Positions 39,724 through 52,150 of a DNA stretch of 64,000 nt are shown here, piece by piece (the stretch's first letter is position 1; each line of letters starts with the position of its first letter). Location: assembly GCA_028671895.1 (NCBI GenBank), contig CM053794.1:39510501-39574500 (forward strand), written 5' to 3'. The translations under genes and the position numbers were made by a program. The notes under the pieces are model-generated. The model did no database searches, was not told the DNA's origin, and saw only the letters and a list, made by a program, of their open reading frames with translations. Source of the stretch: Oenanthe sinensis. Its lineage: Eukaryota > Streptophyta > Magnoliopsida > Apiales > Apiaceae.

Positions 39724-42139
39724 AAAAAGTAATTGTTTTATTAAGATTAAAAAAGATATAAATAGAAAAAAATAAAATAAAATTATCTTATTAATCAAAC
39801 ACGAGGATATAATATAAAAATATAAAATTTAGTGTAAATTCATGTCAAAATAATTTTTTTATTATACATTTTTGGTACACATTTATAAATAGAGTTAATT
39901 TTCCTGTAAAAATATATAATTAATTAGAGTTAATTTTGCACAAAAACAATATACATTTTTTTAGTATTATATTGAAGATGCTCCGAGTCCCATGCATGAA
40001 CTATTTTATGAAATTAACCTGTGTCATGGTAAACAAAAATAAATAAATAAAGGAGTTGGCAAGTTAATCCAAATCACTAGCTACCATTTTGAAGTGCCGC
40101 GGGTTTTGTCCATTTCCGAAACCGGAAGCAGAGTAGCATCCGGTGCATTTTCCTTGACAGGTTCAAACACTTTTAACTCTGCTTTTTACGATGGAGACAT
40201 ATCCGGCAGCACTGCATAATTATTAGTATTTAAAAATAGTCGGAATTCAAAATACTCCTATAACTTATACTAATTTTTTATCAAGTATAAAATTTGACTT
40301 GGAATAACAAAATTAATTGATTTTCACAATTTTGGTACAACTTGAACCTGAATTAACTACTCCCGCTTCCGCCACTATTTGTACCCGTTTATGAAATCCT
40401 GTATGTTGAGGTAAGCAATTGTGGCACTTGTAATTGAATCTTCAGATTATTTATTCGAATAATCAGCCGACCTAATTTTGATTTTGTGTCCTTATTCAGT
40501 TATTCTAAAGAAGTTGGTGGTGTTTCATGTTTGTACCGGTACAATTAATATGTGGATCATACCTGTATCATATTCCTCCGAGTGCTCTGCCTCTCCTCTG
40601 TGACAAAAATAAGAGTGATGGGCATATTATACGCACAGCCGATAGTGGTACAAGTGGCAAATATATATTCCCTATCAATGATAATTCCTTTCGTTTTATA
40701 TATTTGTCGTGTTTATGATTCGTTTGTTTTTATATACTGAATCTGGCAAAGTGTTATTTTGAGCGTAAAATCATAATTTCGTGTTTTCTTTTCCTCGTTT
40801 CACTCTTATCATTTTAAACTTACACATCCAAATTTATGGCGTGTTTGAGATTGCGCCGACAACAACTACATTAATAAACAAAACATTACTAAATAATCAT
40901 CTAATTTTTCCCAAAGAAGACTTGCTAATTTGGAATAAATGACCACTCCCATAAAAATTAACCAAAAGAAATAATAAATTTATTTACATACTAAATTAGT
41001 CATCGAGTATTATATATTTAGAACAAGTTGGCCAGCAGTCCAAAATTATTACCATAGCCAACTCACTTTATTTAGAAAATGCACAGGATGAAACTTTTTC
41101 TGAGAATGTGAATAAACCCACCCGAGTTTGCATGTTATGCCAAAAGGGAAAGGCTCCACATTCTCCGTCTATACATATATATAAAATTAAAATTGATAGC
41201 GAGAAGGAGAGAGTGGATATTGATGCAAAAAAGGTGAGTGGATAAAGCATTAGGACTGATGCATCCAACATGTATCTCACCTGAAAAGAAAAGGTTCATG
41301 TAATGCTAATCCTCTCATCAATCATTGTAGCTGGGGAGTAGGCATTGAGAAGACCCTAGTGTACATTATAGATTTTGAGAATCATATCTTGGTGGTCCAT
41401 AACAATTCCATTTATAATGGACTCATATTTATATCAAACCTCACAAACACATACATACACATATATAGATATAAAAGTAAGATTACACAGAATGTTTTTG
41501 CTGGGGTACTAAACCACCTATCTACTTCAGGGGCCCTAATTATATATCCCCCGTTCAATGCATTTGTTTTGTTATAACTTGTAACGCACCTACGCGATTC
41601 GATTCATATCATGATTTCGATTTCTTTTGTTTATAATTTTATATGGTCTACACTCATTCTGGTCAAAATTAAATTGTTTACCTGATAACTGATAAGGTAG
41701 GAGTCATACTGATGTAAACAAAATTAATCCATGCATTAACTATTTTCAAAAAGAAAATCAAGAACTCAGTTTGTTTTTGCATTTAAGTAATTTTGTAATT
41801 TTTTTTTATCATCATTACAACATGTAACTAACTCTGCAATATTAACATCAAGATATGTCCTTGTGCAACACAATCTGTCAATTGTAAATATTTTATTTTG
41901 GCATTCATTTTGCTTCTTGCAAATTTTTTAACACAAGCAAATATATGGAAATGAAGAATGCATCATGTTGTTGTTAGCGCAAACAATTTTTTTTTTTTTT
42001 TACATGCCAACAAGTAAACCAAAGTTACCTCTGGCTAACACATTATAGTGTGTACCCCTATTGATCTGCCAACGCAAGAAGCATGTGTTTCATTTAAAGT
42101 TATTCCTGGGCGATCAAACATTTTTAAATCTGGCAGCAT
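39724..42139. other. Gene-poor spacer
   Basis: AT-rich DNA with no supported gene. A short ORF pair at 40527-40740 and the stretch 41339-41577 show no domain or family resemblance and no flanking splice structure. The last ~140 bases are presumably the 3' UTR of the minus-strand SAM-domain gene. Confidence 0.5.
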
Positions 42140-42895
42140 TTACAAGGCCTCAAAACAATGTGGCTGGCAAAGGCAGTCGATTGAATGCATCAGTTTTCTG
42201 CGAGGTCCAACAGCTACTACTCCCATGTCCTTTAGCTTCTTCATTGTGAGGTTCACCAACTGAAATTTGCTGACCCTTCTACCCTTGAAAAATGTAACAA
42301 ATTGATCAAGTCCCAGTGAGGCCAGCCAGCGACTTAACCCACCAGCCCTTCGAAGCTTCCTCTCGAGATTTGATGCCCTTAAACTTTGATGAAGTAGCAA
42401 ATTCCCGTCACCGAAGCTTCTGGGCTTTTTGTTCAATTTGGAGGCACTACGAACCCCATATGCCCTGTCATATCCAGAATTCTGAACTACAGTAAATTTA
42501 GATCCGGGTCTTGTCTGTGAGGTGTCTGGCTTTTGTAGGCCTGGAGCTGGCAAAATGGGCTGAGAAGCAAAAGGCTTTTTAAATTCTGGAATAGTTCTCT
42601 CACGAGTTGTTGACACAGATTTTTCTCCATCGGAATCTGAGCGTCTCCAAAGATTCGGTTTGGTCAAAGAAGGTGGTTGAACATTATCTGTGTTCCCAAG
42701 TTTAGCTTGAGGCTGCTTTTGCTTTGGATCAGGCATTGCTGACTTTTTAGTAATAGGTAAAGGAGGGATCAATATAGTAACTTTCTGTTTCTTGACTATC
42801 ACCCAATCATATTCACCATCAGTTTCTTGGGCAGATCCACTTGGAGTAATATTTACAGGTGTCCGCAGCTGATGCCTTAGTTTTGGTTTCGCCAT
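42140..42895 (-). CDS. SAM (sterile alpha motif) domain protein
   Basis: A single uninterrupted 251-residue frame. The first ~180 residues are polar, basic and probably disordered (KPKLRHQL, PDPKQKQPQ, a WRRSDSDGEK patch). Residues 187-243 form a SAM domain: LSRWLASLGLDQFVTFF...VSKFQLVNLTMKKLKDMGV, then GPRRKLMHSID, with the usual five-helix spacing. SAM domains mediate protein or RNA binding and oligomerisation. Plant proteins of this size with a lone C-terminal SAM domain exist (Arabidopsis At3g07760/At5g48680 type, from memory), but their function is not known to me. A leader intron is likely: acceptor ...TTTTTCAG just upstream (about 42935) and donor CAG|GTAACT at about 43988 on the minus strand, placing a 5' UTR exon near 43990-44085. 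Confidence 0.88.
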   Translation of the reverse strand: MAKPKLRHQLRTPVNITPSGSAQETDGEYDWVIVKKQKVTILIPPLPITKKSAMPDPKQKQPQAKLGNTDNVQPPSLTKPNLWRRSDSDGEKSVSTTRERTIPEFKKPFASQPILPAPGLQKPDTSQTRPGSKFTVVQNSGYDRAYGVRSASKLNKKPRSFGDGNLLLHQSLRASNLERKLRRAGGLSRWLASLGLDQFVTFFKGRRVSKFQLVNLTMKKLKDMGVVAVGPRRKLMHSIDCLCQPHCFEAL

Positions 42896-42935
42896 TGGTA
42901 GTCAAACCTGCCTCGTAGATACAATATTACTCCTG

Positions 42936-44780
42936 AAAAAAAGAAGATAAATTTCGGTCACTAATTACAAGCAAAACATATATGCAATATATCTAATATA
43001 TAAGAGTCAACCCAAGGCAGATACAGTCATGCATTATATTCATTAGCCCAGAAACATATGTATTCACGATATGTCTAGTGTATACCATCACCTTGCTTCT
43101 TGTATACTCTCTAATTCTCTATTACATAACCTACAGGATACCTATAAAACCTGTCAATTTCAGAAAATGCTGGATTCGTGATGAATAATTAAATATCAAA
43201 CTTTCATCTGTATTCCCTGGTGTGGCATAATGTGCAAACACCTAGACAATAGCAGGCCTGAAATTCTACAACATCAAGAAAAGTAAATCTGCATAACGGA
43301 TTAGTTTGGAGTTAATTTCATTTAAAGGTCGCTCTACAAGCAATATTTTATGTCAATCTTAAACTGCTAAACTTGTAAATTCTGTAAGAACCCTCATGTT
43401 TTTAGAATGTTTGGGGTGTAAAATGTAACGTGTGAATTGTGATCTGTTACATAATTCTTACATGCTAAAAGTGCAAGGGGCTTCTCTGAGCTCAAGCACT
43501 AGGCGAAATAATCAAAGTTCAATAATATAATAAACTTACACTATTCAAAATCAAATAGCATTGTCCAAAACAAAGCGGTTCAAGTAGTATGCGATACATT
43601 GTCTACAGCCATCAAACACCAATATTCCTAAAATCTTCACATAGTTGGTGCATTATAATTTTTTGTTGATTAAATATGAAAGCCACATTTCGAACCCAAA
43701 GAAACCCCCACTTATTAGTGAACTTGGAAGGGGAGAGCAAACCCAACAAAGTGCGGTGATTTTCACAAATATAATCTGTTCTACCAGAATCATAATAATA
43801 TCATAAATTCCTACAGTATAGTCTTTATTGTGACAGCAGAGTACATGTACACACAGATGTGATATTATAATCATTTTCAGTTGATCCATATGCTTAATCT
43901 TGATAAATTAAATAAATATAAATGGAAACCCTAGAACAATTGAACATGGACTGGGCACAATCAAATTGAACATAGAAATTGAGTTACCTGAGAATGAAAG
44001 CACTCCAATTATTCGCGATTCGCCGATATTTGACTCTTTTCTCTTTCACGCTCCGTTGGCCTGGAACTCTAAGACCACCGTAAATTTCTTTATCTTCCTT
44101 TCCCTTTCATCATTATTTTAAATTATATTCATTTTATTCCCCATTCCAATTTTAAACTAAACAATAGATTTTTTTTTATAAGGATAAAGTAATTTTTATT
44201 AATATTTTCTGTATTTTTAATGAAAAAACTAATAATATATTCTACTAAAAATTTGAATTCATTTTTTCACAAAATTGCCCAATTTAATATAAAAAAATTA
44301 GAAGAAATTCGAATTGAAAATGCCCGATTTGAGTAAGTCATCCGCGAGATTAAACGAATCACTATTCCCCCCAGAAAATCTGGCCAAATTAAAATTTTAA
44401 AAAAGTCAAATTTAAATTTAATTCGGATAAAATCCAATTAATCTGAACAAAACCTGACCGATTTAGATTAAACTCGATCCAATTTCAATTTTCAAAAAAT
44501 ATAGATAAAAATTTATTTGGTTTTTAAAAATATCGGATCACAATATAAATATTTTAATAAAAACTAAAACAAATTCAAGTTAAACTAATTATTATTTATA
44601 AAATTTGAATAATTAGATATTAGAAATATTAATTTGATGAATAAATTTAATATTATTTTTTTGAAAGAATAAACCTAATTATTTTTTAGATAAAATTAAA
44701 AAAACCAGAGGGCAATCCAATTTATAAAAATACGAAAATTTTAAAATAAAAACACCAACCCGCCGCTACAAGAAAATATG
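42936..44780. other. Leader intron and shared upstream region of divergent genes
   Basis: 42936-43987 is best read as the leader intron of the SAM-domain gene, and 43990-44085 as its 5' UTR exon (TCTCTTTCACGCTCC on the plus strand). 44100-44780 is very AT-rich and lies between this gene and the D-lactate dehydrogenase remnant, which are read in opposite directions. No other gene is seen. Confidence 0.45.
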
Positions 44781-44872
44781 AAAAGCAATAGCAACAAGAT
44801 TGAACAAGACGACTAGGCTCAGAAACTGGTATTTTCACACCCAAAGACCCCAATTTCAGATAAAAAAACGGC

Positions 44873-45405
44873 GTGATCAGGTCAGATAATAAACACAAGC
44901 CCAACATTTCATGGCTAAACTCGGTTCTTGCCGTTGCAATTGCTTTGTCAGCTGGATCATTCGCCTTTCAAACCCTAGACAATCCTGCTTTATGCGATGC
45001 CTCTAACTCTAATCACCACCCCCAAAGGTATTATTCATTTTTATACAAATTATAATTATTAATCAATACTAGTTTCCTTGCTTTAATTGACATTGCCTGA
45101 GGATTATTGTGTGTGTTTATATGAATTGTGTTTCGCAGCGGTGGGGGAAAAAGGCAGCAGCACGGATTATGTGGTAAAAGGTCACCGCAGGCGCCAACTT
45201 CTACTTGAATTGAAGGATATCTCTCAAGTGTTGTTCGGTTTCCATTGATTTGTATATTAAGTTACTACCCTTTTTTTTATTTGTTTTCATTCTCTCCTCG
45301 TTTCAAGTTCCTTTCGTGTTGTTGTTGTTGTTGTTGTTTTGTTTTCAGGATAATATGTCAATGGATTATAACGAAACACACTTTCACGGAAAACCAACTC
45401 ATCAG
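44873..45405 (+). pseudogene. D-lactate dehydrogenase (mitochondrial, FAD) 5' remnant
   Basis: Three pieces match the N-terminus of plant D-LDH (At5g06580 type). 44873-45016 gives NISWLNSVLAVAIALSAGSF, the segment after the transit peptide. About 45140-45225 gives VGEKGSSTDYVVKG and LELKDISQ. 45351-45405 gives DNMSMDYNETHFHGKPTHQ, ending at a normal CATCAG exon edge. The enzyme oxidises D-lactate to pyruvate in the mitochondrial intermembrane space, feeding cytochrome c. This copy is broken: there is no in-frame ATG (a TAA at 44861 precedes the frame), exon 1 (2 bases over) does not join exon 2 in frame, and the exons for the FAD-binding domain do not follow. At 45405 the sequence switches to the FNBP4-like fragment. 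Confidence 0.8.
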
Positions 45406-46757
45406 GTGCTGCAGTATTGTGAACTTCACATTTTCCTTCTGGATTGCTGTCAGAAGGAGGATTGACATGCACAGTCGATGGAAAATAATTGTTCTTGACA
45501 GCTACACTATTGTCAGATTCACTGGGCCACTCTTTCAGAACTACTTCAGCTACACCAGCATCATGAGAAGTATTCACCTCTTCCGGCCTTGCCACATTAT
45601 TTTCCTCGGCCTCCAAAGCGTTCATTTCTACAGATTCATAAAACTGGAGAACTTCATCACTAATGGCAGATTCCAATTGCTTAAACTTTTTTTCACAATG
45701 CAACCAGAAGGGAAGCAAAGACAAAGCATGCGTTGATAGCGACTTGATGTCAGAAAGTCTAGTCTCCACTTCAACTGTGTACTTTGATATTTTGTCATGT
45801 CCTATCAGGCGGCCTTTGGATCTGAATCATATAAAAGAAAGAAAAAAGCAATATTATAGAAAGTTTAACTCATAAAGAAAAATGATAGATTTACTAATAT
45901 TCAGCCATTTCATAAAAGGAGAAACTAGATGTCAAGGACAAATTAGAAGTGCCCAATACCCTTTTAACGTGTCCAGTCGTTCTAACAGGAAATCGCCCAG
46001 CCTTAAAAGATGAGAACAAAGATCTGTCCCTGATTCATGCTTCCCAGAACCAGCAACTGCACTCCAATCAGCCTCTAACTTCTCAGGTTAAGGAGGTTCC
46101 TGATGAAGTGCACAAACTGCATTCGGGCTATATCCTTTATCCATATGGTTGGCATCACACACTACACTACTATCTTTCAGCATTGCACTTGGATCTTCCC
46201 TGGAATCTTTCATGTGTGAGCTAAGATTGGGCATCTCTTCCATTTTGCAATTTTTGTCAGTAAAAACTGAGCCTACAGGAGGTTGCATAGCTACAGAAAC
46301 TTCTGGGTGTACACCTGGGGTGGATTTGATTCTTGTGTTCCCACAGCAGCAGTTTCTGTTCCTTTGGCATCATTGTTATTTTTTACTTGGGATGTCAAGA
46401 CACTAAAACATCAGGTACGTTCCATGACGTTTCTCCTGTCAATGTATTCCAATAGTAATATTGATTACTCTCTTCATGCAGCACCATTTTCCATCCTGAA
46501 CACACATCTTCATTCACTTGCATATCAGGAGTCACATTAACCGAAATATGTTGTTCTACAGGCTCCTTATTTGTATGCAGAGTATCTGAATCACTCGCAT
46601 CATTATGTGTAAGACTAGATTCCTGCAGCTCCTGTAAGAATTCTGTTGAAGCAGTACCATTCTGTATGTTATGTTGTCCAATGTCTGGAGAATCATTGTC
46701 TGTGCTTGAGTTTATTTTAGTATTTTGTTCACACTATTTATCAGCAGCTACGTTCGC
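45406..46757 (-). pseudogene. FNBP4-like WW-domain gene fragment, left copy
   Basis: Minus-strand exons at about 45960-46757 and 45406-45821 duplicate the right copy at 52151-53339. The larger exon holds a WW domain (GWKMVLHVESNQYYYWNT, ETSW). The smaller gives ISKYTVEVETRLSDIKSL, LPFWLHCEKKFKQLESAI and FYESVEMNALEAEEN, as in plant formin-binding-protein-4-like proteins. An in-frame TAA (46088-46090) precedes PEKLEADWSAVAGSG. Compared with the right copy there are two one-base losses (near 46317 and 46400) that shift the frame. It extends about 165 bp further 3' than the right copy, up to the D-LDH junction. The upstream exons are deleted. Not functional. Confidence 0.8.
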
Positions 46758-47578
46758 CTGGTTTGAATGATATACGCAGTAGGCAAACAAAATTAATTTA
46801 AAAAAAAATATTAATCACAATAAAATTAAACCCAACACTTCATATTAATGAGAAACAATTAAAAACAATTTTTAAAAAAAGTGTTTAATAAAATTCAATT
46901 TTTTTTATTCAATAAAATATTTTTGGTCTAAAATAATTACAAATTTCATTATTAAACTTTCTCAAAAATATTATTTTTAATATTTATAATCGATACCCTT
47001 ATTTATGAGAAATAAGTACAGTACTTATTCTCAGAACAAAATATACATTCATATTTTTTCGGAACTGCAAAATTGATTCCATGATTTTAATTTATCATAT
47101 ATGAAAAATGATTATTTATTTAGTGATTAATTTATTAGATATTATTTTGAGTAATTTATATATCATACTATAATTATTTGTTTATTAATTTTTTTAAATT
47201 AAAAAATTAATTTCATATAATTTTTTAACAAAAATAAAAAATATTATAAGGCGGTGGTCATAATCGGCAATGTAAGAGCTGGAACATATCCTATTTTATT
47301 TTACTGTTACCGTGTAGGGCTAATAACGAATCCGAGTAATCCGGATTCGAATCCAGATTCGACTCGTTAAAAATGAATATAATTCGTATTCGTCTAAAAA
47401 ATGAGTAAATTCGAATCTTATTTTATAAATCGAACGAATACCGAGTCAGATCTTACCATTATGATATTCGGCCATATTTATTTTGAGTAATTTGAATAAT
47501 TTTAGACTACTCGAATACATATTTATTATACGTATTCGACTCGAATTCGTAAGTTGCATATATTATTATATATAATAT
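45571..47578. repeat. Segmental duplication, left copy
   Basis: Collinear with 52151-55670 (offset 6580 at the left edge). Identity looks to be in the high nineties by eye. The copy lacks about 1.5 kb present in the right copy (right coordinates ~53405-54908), joined at a short microhomology around TAAA/CCCAACACTT. It includes the FNBP4-like fragment, an AT-rich stretch and the left half of a TAGGGCT repeat. Confidence 0.9.
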
Positions 47579-47902
47579 ATGATATTTATATTAAAATAAT
47601 ATTCTACTAAGTGATCACATTTTAATTTTTAGCGAATTTTATTCGAGTATTCTTAATTTGATAAAGTTACTGTATATGAATTCGAATTCGAATTCGAATA
47701 CGGTAAAACGAGTAGTTCATTATTTCGGATCTATTCGAGTTAGGCCGAATCAAATATGAATATTGATATTCGAACTCGAGTCGGATCTGAACAAAATATT
47801 AAAATTTTAATTTGAATCTGATCCGAATATGAATGAATAATTATAAATTCGAACCGAATTTGATCATATTATTCGCATTTATTGGACTCTATTGCAGCCC
47901 TA
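47315..47902. mobile_element. hAT-like MITE (TAGGGCT ends)
   Basis: The left end is TAGGGCTAATAACGAATCC and the right end, reversed, TAGGGCTGCAATAGAGTCC. The inside is a mosaic of ATTCGAATTCG and GAATCTGATCCGAAT units. No matching 8-bp flanks are seen (TTACCGTG versus GCAGTAAA). In the right segmental copy (from about 55407) only the left part remains, cut off at 55670. Confidence 0.6.
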
Positions 47903-48795
47903 GCAGTAAAAAGGGTAAAAAAACAATATACGATTTTGATTCGTGTGATCAATCATAAAAGACCCCCTACGTAGACATAGGCCCATACTGACACACGCAC
48001 AACATATATGCATACATACACACCCACATATATATATACAATAGAATTTTGATGTTTTACACAACATAAAGCGAGGATTAACAAGAAAAGAGGAAGCTTC
48101 CCCTGTTTGTATTTTTACGGTTTGTGTCCTTTTCTCACTGCTGTAACCATCAAGATTTAAGTGCAACTGCCTCACCCCCCTCTGTTTTTCACTCCCTCCC
48201 CTGAAGGTGATAAGCTTTTGTGTGTATGTGTGTGTGTGTCTATGTGTGTGTGTGTGTGTGTGTGAATACTTATGTTAGATTATACAATGGTTTTTTTTAA
48301 TGGGTGTGTGATCTTTGGGTATATGAAGGCTTTTGGTAGATCTATTTGTTGTTTATTAATCATGTTGAGTTATGATTGAGTCCAATTTTATCAGACACTC
48401 TTGATAATCAGTTTCTGTGCTGTAATATTTGATGATTTTTCATGTGTAGGAGAGTGATTAGGCTTTGGATTGTTTGTTGTGTATGGTTTGTTTGCAGTAT
48501 TCCTATTCTTATATACTTCGAACCTAATGCATGTTTACTAGTACATCCGTTTGTTTTTATCTCCGAGCAATTTATAAGTTGAAAAATACGATCAGTCCAT
48601 AAGGGCATGTTTTGGTTTTCTCTTGCTCCCACTTTAAAGTCTAAACCTAATAAGAAAGATATCAAAAACTTGGGTTTATTATATTAATTCTTATTTTTTT
48701 CCTAAAAATTTGATCTATATATTGAGTGGATATGTTTATATCAACATCTAAATTTATTCAGGTGATCAGTGACATCTTTCAGCGAATACAACAAG
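47903..48795. other. Upstream region of the uncharacterised 243-residue gene
   Basis: No coding sequence. A long GT microsatellite (48213-48265) lies in a C/T-rich stretch that may be the 5' UTR, followed by AT-rich sequence that may be a leader intron ending near 48760-48780 (TTATTCAGGTGATCAG). Confidence 0.4.
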
Positions 48796-51249
48796 ATGAT
48801 GACATCGACCGGAAATCCTGTTGATCAGAGATTCTTGGAAGTGTGCTGCTGTTCTGTTGCTACTGGTTTAGCCATAGGTGTGTCCTGCAACTACTAAATT
48901 CCACAGTTTTAATTCATGTTCTTAATTAGTATTATGTATAACTTTTTGTTTATTTAGAGATACTCTATTATGCATTTAAAATTAGCTCAATCTACCATTA
49001 TTTCCCCGCCTTGAATTATAGTGCAATGATCTTGAATAAATAATTTTAGCTATTTATCATTTTTCTAGTTTACCCTAATATGTCTCATTAGTAAACTAAA
49101 TAAATATATTGAATGCAACAAGTAGTGCTGCTGTCCTCTAGGGAAAACCAATCCTCTTAAAGACATTATACTTTTTCTGGTGGTGGGAATGCTTAACATT
49201 GTGCTATCATGTTAAGCTTGGCACCTTCTCAAGTCAAGTTTTGTACAGAATCGTGTGATATTGCAAATTTCCCTGAGCTAATATTTCCACCAATCAGTTC
49301 ATATTTGAGAGTCTTGCAGTATTTAGAGATACCGCAACAATATACTTCATGATAACAATCTCTCTCGATACCTAGCTTGTATCGGAAAAGTTCTTTCATT
49401 GTGTCCTCTTCTACAACTTCTGATGTTGCAAGCTTTGGCGGGCAATGATAGAGAGCTTAATTTTCAACATTGAAGGCTTATGCTTAGACACTTTTAAAAC
49501 TTCCTATTGTTTCTGAAAAATTCTTACTTTTACGCAAACCATTAGTTTGTTTGTCACAAGAATGCAATGATCAACTATTCGATCTGCAAGATTGACCTTT
49601 TCTCAGGCATTCCTTCATTGGCCTCATGTACTCAAACTTCGGAGCAATGAGCTGCCCAGTTTTGTAACTGATGGGGCTTGCATTCAGGATACTTAAAACC
49701 TGTATCTGAAACTCAATTTAGCAATTTAGGATGCTGCAATTACTCTTGAAACTTTACTTGGGAAGTCACCATCTCAAAATGAGATATGGCATGTGTGTAG
49801 AGAGCAAGGAGTGTATTGCAGTTACTCACCATCTCAAAATGAGATATGGCATGTGTGCAGAGAGCAAGGAGTGTATTGCAGTTAGTTAGTACACTGTAGG
49901 CCACCTAGGTAGTTTCTCCTTGTTTTATGCTTTTGATTCCTCTGTTCTGCTTGTTAGTTGTTACTTCATCTACTTAGAACTATCCACTTGCTTTATTTAA
50001 TCATCATATTTAATTGTTTCAGGTAATGTATTTTTCTCCTTGTAAACTTCATTGAAACAGGATGTTTGTAAATTCTGATAATTAGTGGATAATAAAATTT
50101 TAAAACGAAGAAAATCAATATTGCAATTCAAGAAGTGTGTCATTTTCATCTTTGTTGAAAAGAATCAAGTAGTTCTGTTTTCTGTTGAACTTCAACTTTT
50201 GTCTTTTGGCAGATTTGTAACTTCTGAATTTTTTTGGTTTTGGCTTAAATATTCATATTATTTTATTTGTCAACAGCGAGCAGTGTCACCAGAATCACTG
50301 ACCGCCTTATTCCGTCACCCGAGATCCAGGTCAGCACCGTCAAATGTCTCTCGCTTCCTCATGGCCAGGCGGGACATACAAAACAGATTGAATATGGTCC
50401 GTCGAAGTTCAATTCATGTCATGTTAGAAAGCATTCATTAAATTTCAGACCGCTCCACATCCAGTCTCATCAATTTGGTAGACGAGGAACCATCTCACAT
50501 TTTAGCAAAACAAGTTCTACTTGTGCTTTAGAAATATGCGCTGCTGCTTTCGTAAGTTGACTTTACTATTTAATAATCAAGTAATGTGGAATAATTACGC
50601 ATACTGTTGAAATAGAAAAGAACATTGGAGTACTTCACCTTATAATTAGGTTTATTTCATGCATCCACTACCTTTTCATAAGGACTAATTAATCTTGATA
50701 CTGTATTATGTATTTGCTTCTGCAGAATTCAACATGTGTTGTAATGGAGACTGAACCTCTTACACTTCGACGGCTACAGACATCCACTTTAACTGTTTCT
50801 CCATATAGAGGTGATTTTCTACAGCATTACAGGATTTTAAATTGATCTAATACGGTCTAAATTATGAAAACAAAAAACTAGTAGCGTAAAATATTTGGTT
50901 GTTGGGTTGATGAATTATGCAGAATGTAAAAGTGCCTAAAACAATTGTTTGCATTGTAGGGAAATCTGAATCTTCATCACTTGATGATGGTGGTGGTAGG
51001 CTTCCTCCTGGTGGCGGGGGAGGGGGAGGCGGCAGGAAATATAAATATTATCGTGGCGAAGATGGGGGTCTTCCTGGTGGATGGAGAGGTGGTAACAGAC
51101 ACAACTGGGCAGTGGACTTGTTGTTTTTTGCAGTTCGAGTATTTTTTGGTTTATTTAGGGATAGGAAAAAAGAGAAGAGGAGGATCAAGGAGGAGGAAGA
51201 GGAGGAGGAACGTAGGAAAGTAATTAAACAGGTGGAACAGGTAGATTGA
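48796..51249 (+). CDS. Uncharacterised plant protein, 243 residues, glycine-rich loop and membrane-like segment
   Basis: Four exons, 48796-48877, 50277-50551, 50726-50810 and 50960-51249, join in frame at good GT-AG borders and read MMTSTGNPVDQRF...KQVEQVD. I do not recognise the family. The first ~120 residues are rich in Ser, Arg, His and Thr with few acids (RITDRLIPSPEIQ, RRGTISHFSKTSS), as in organelle-targeted proteins. A Gly run (PPGGGGGGGGRKYKYYRGED, GGLPGGWRGG) is followed by one hydrophobic stretch (WAVDLLFFAVRVFFGLF) and a highly charged tail (DRKKEKRRIKEEEEEEERRK). It sits between the two halves of the broken D-LDH gene yet has no stop, shift or splice defect. The start is the first of two adjacent ATGs. 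Confidence 0.7.
49766..49885. repeat. 60-bp tandem duplication in the first intron of the uncharacterised gene
   Basis: TCACCATCTCAAAATGAGAT...GTATTGCAGTTA is repeated head to tail with period 60 and one visible mismatch (GTGTGTAG versus GTGTGCAG). It lies in the 1.4-kb intron 48878-50276. Confidence 0.9.
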
Positions 51250-52150
51250 GTGTATAAATATTAGCTTAACATGCATGTAAATATTTTTGATTGAGATTAT
51301 CAACCGATATGCTTGGTAATTGAGGGTGTGAAATACTAATATACTATACAGTTTTGCTTCAAACCGCATATTTACTCGTTGTTGGAACAACACAACATAA
51401 GTTGGTTTCAATCAGCTGAGAGAGGTGTCTAAATTTATAGGTGAAAGTTTGTTGGTCTTTCCTTTCTCAAAATTAATAGTATGTACTTTTTTTTTAAAAT
51501 AAGTAGCTTATTTTTTATTTTGAAAAATAAATTTAGTCTTACATTTCTAAAATAAATATTTATTTTTTTAAAATATAAAAATACACATATTTTTCTTAAA
51601 ATGAATAATTTATTTATTATTTTAAAAATTCAAAATTCATTATATAAATTCAAAATTTATTTCTGAATAATTTTTCTTTAAATTATATAAAAATAAATTA
51701 TAAATTGTAGTCAAAATTCAATATTTTGACCATAAAAAGAAACAACATATACATACACCTTAAGACACACATATAAATTGCGATGATTGGAAGAAAAATT
51801 GTATTATAAAACATTTGAGATACAATGAGGCAATAATACATTTACATATAATAAAATATTAAACGAATAAAATACAAATAATAATGTTAATTAGGAGTAT
51901 TATACAAGGTGCTTGCTTATATGTTTACTACATGTCTATTATATAATACCTCAGTCTCACCCAATTGTTAACGTTCTCTCCTCAGTCTCACCCAATTGTT
52001 AACGTTTCGGAGAGAAGGTCCGGCACGCATTTTAAGGTGCATATAAAGTATAGTTCCATAACTTATTTTTAAATTTTTTTTCTGAATAAAAATTTAAACA
52101 CTAAATTTTTATTCAAAAAAAAATTAAAAATAAGTTATGAAACTATACTT
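51250..52150. other. Spacer between the uncharacterised gene and the right duplication copy
   Basis: The start is presumably 3' UTR. The rest is AT-rich, with the doubled phrase CTCAGTCTCACCCAATTG near 51949-52006, which resembles a Stowaway-type terminus. The foldback at 52043-52153 closes the stretch. Confidence 0.5.

Noticed and set aside
45140..45240. D-LDH first two exons as a functional short gene
   Set aside because: Joining at the visible splice sites gives a stop within ~20 codons, there is no in-frame ATG, and no continuation follows 45405.
45287..45769. 160-residue minus-strand ORF starting METRLSDIKSL
   Set aside because: It runs from FNBP4-like coding text straight into the antisense of the D-LDH exon at 45405 and its intron (poly-Thr from the GTT microsatellite). 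It is a chimera created by the junction, so I annotate the fragments instead.
47330..47360. GATTCGAATCC-like tRNA T-arm text
   Set aside because: It is part of the TAGGGCT repeat's ATTCGAATTCG units; no acceptor stem or anticodon arm fits around it.
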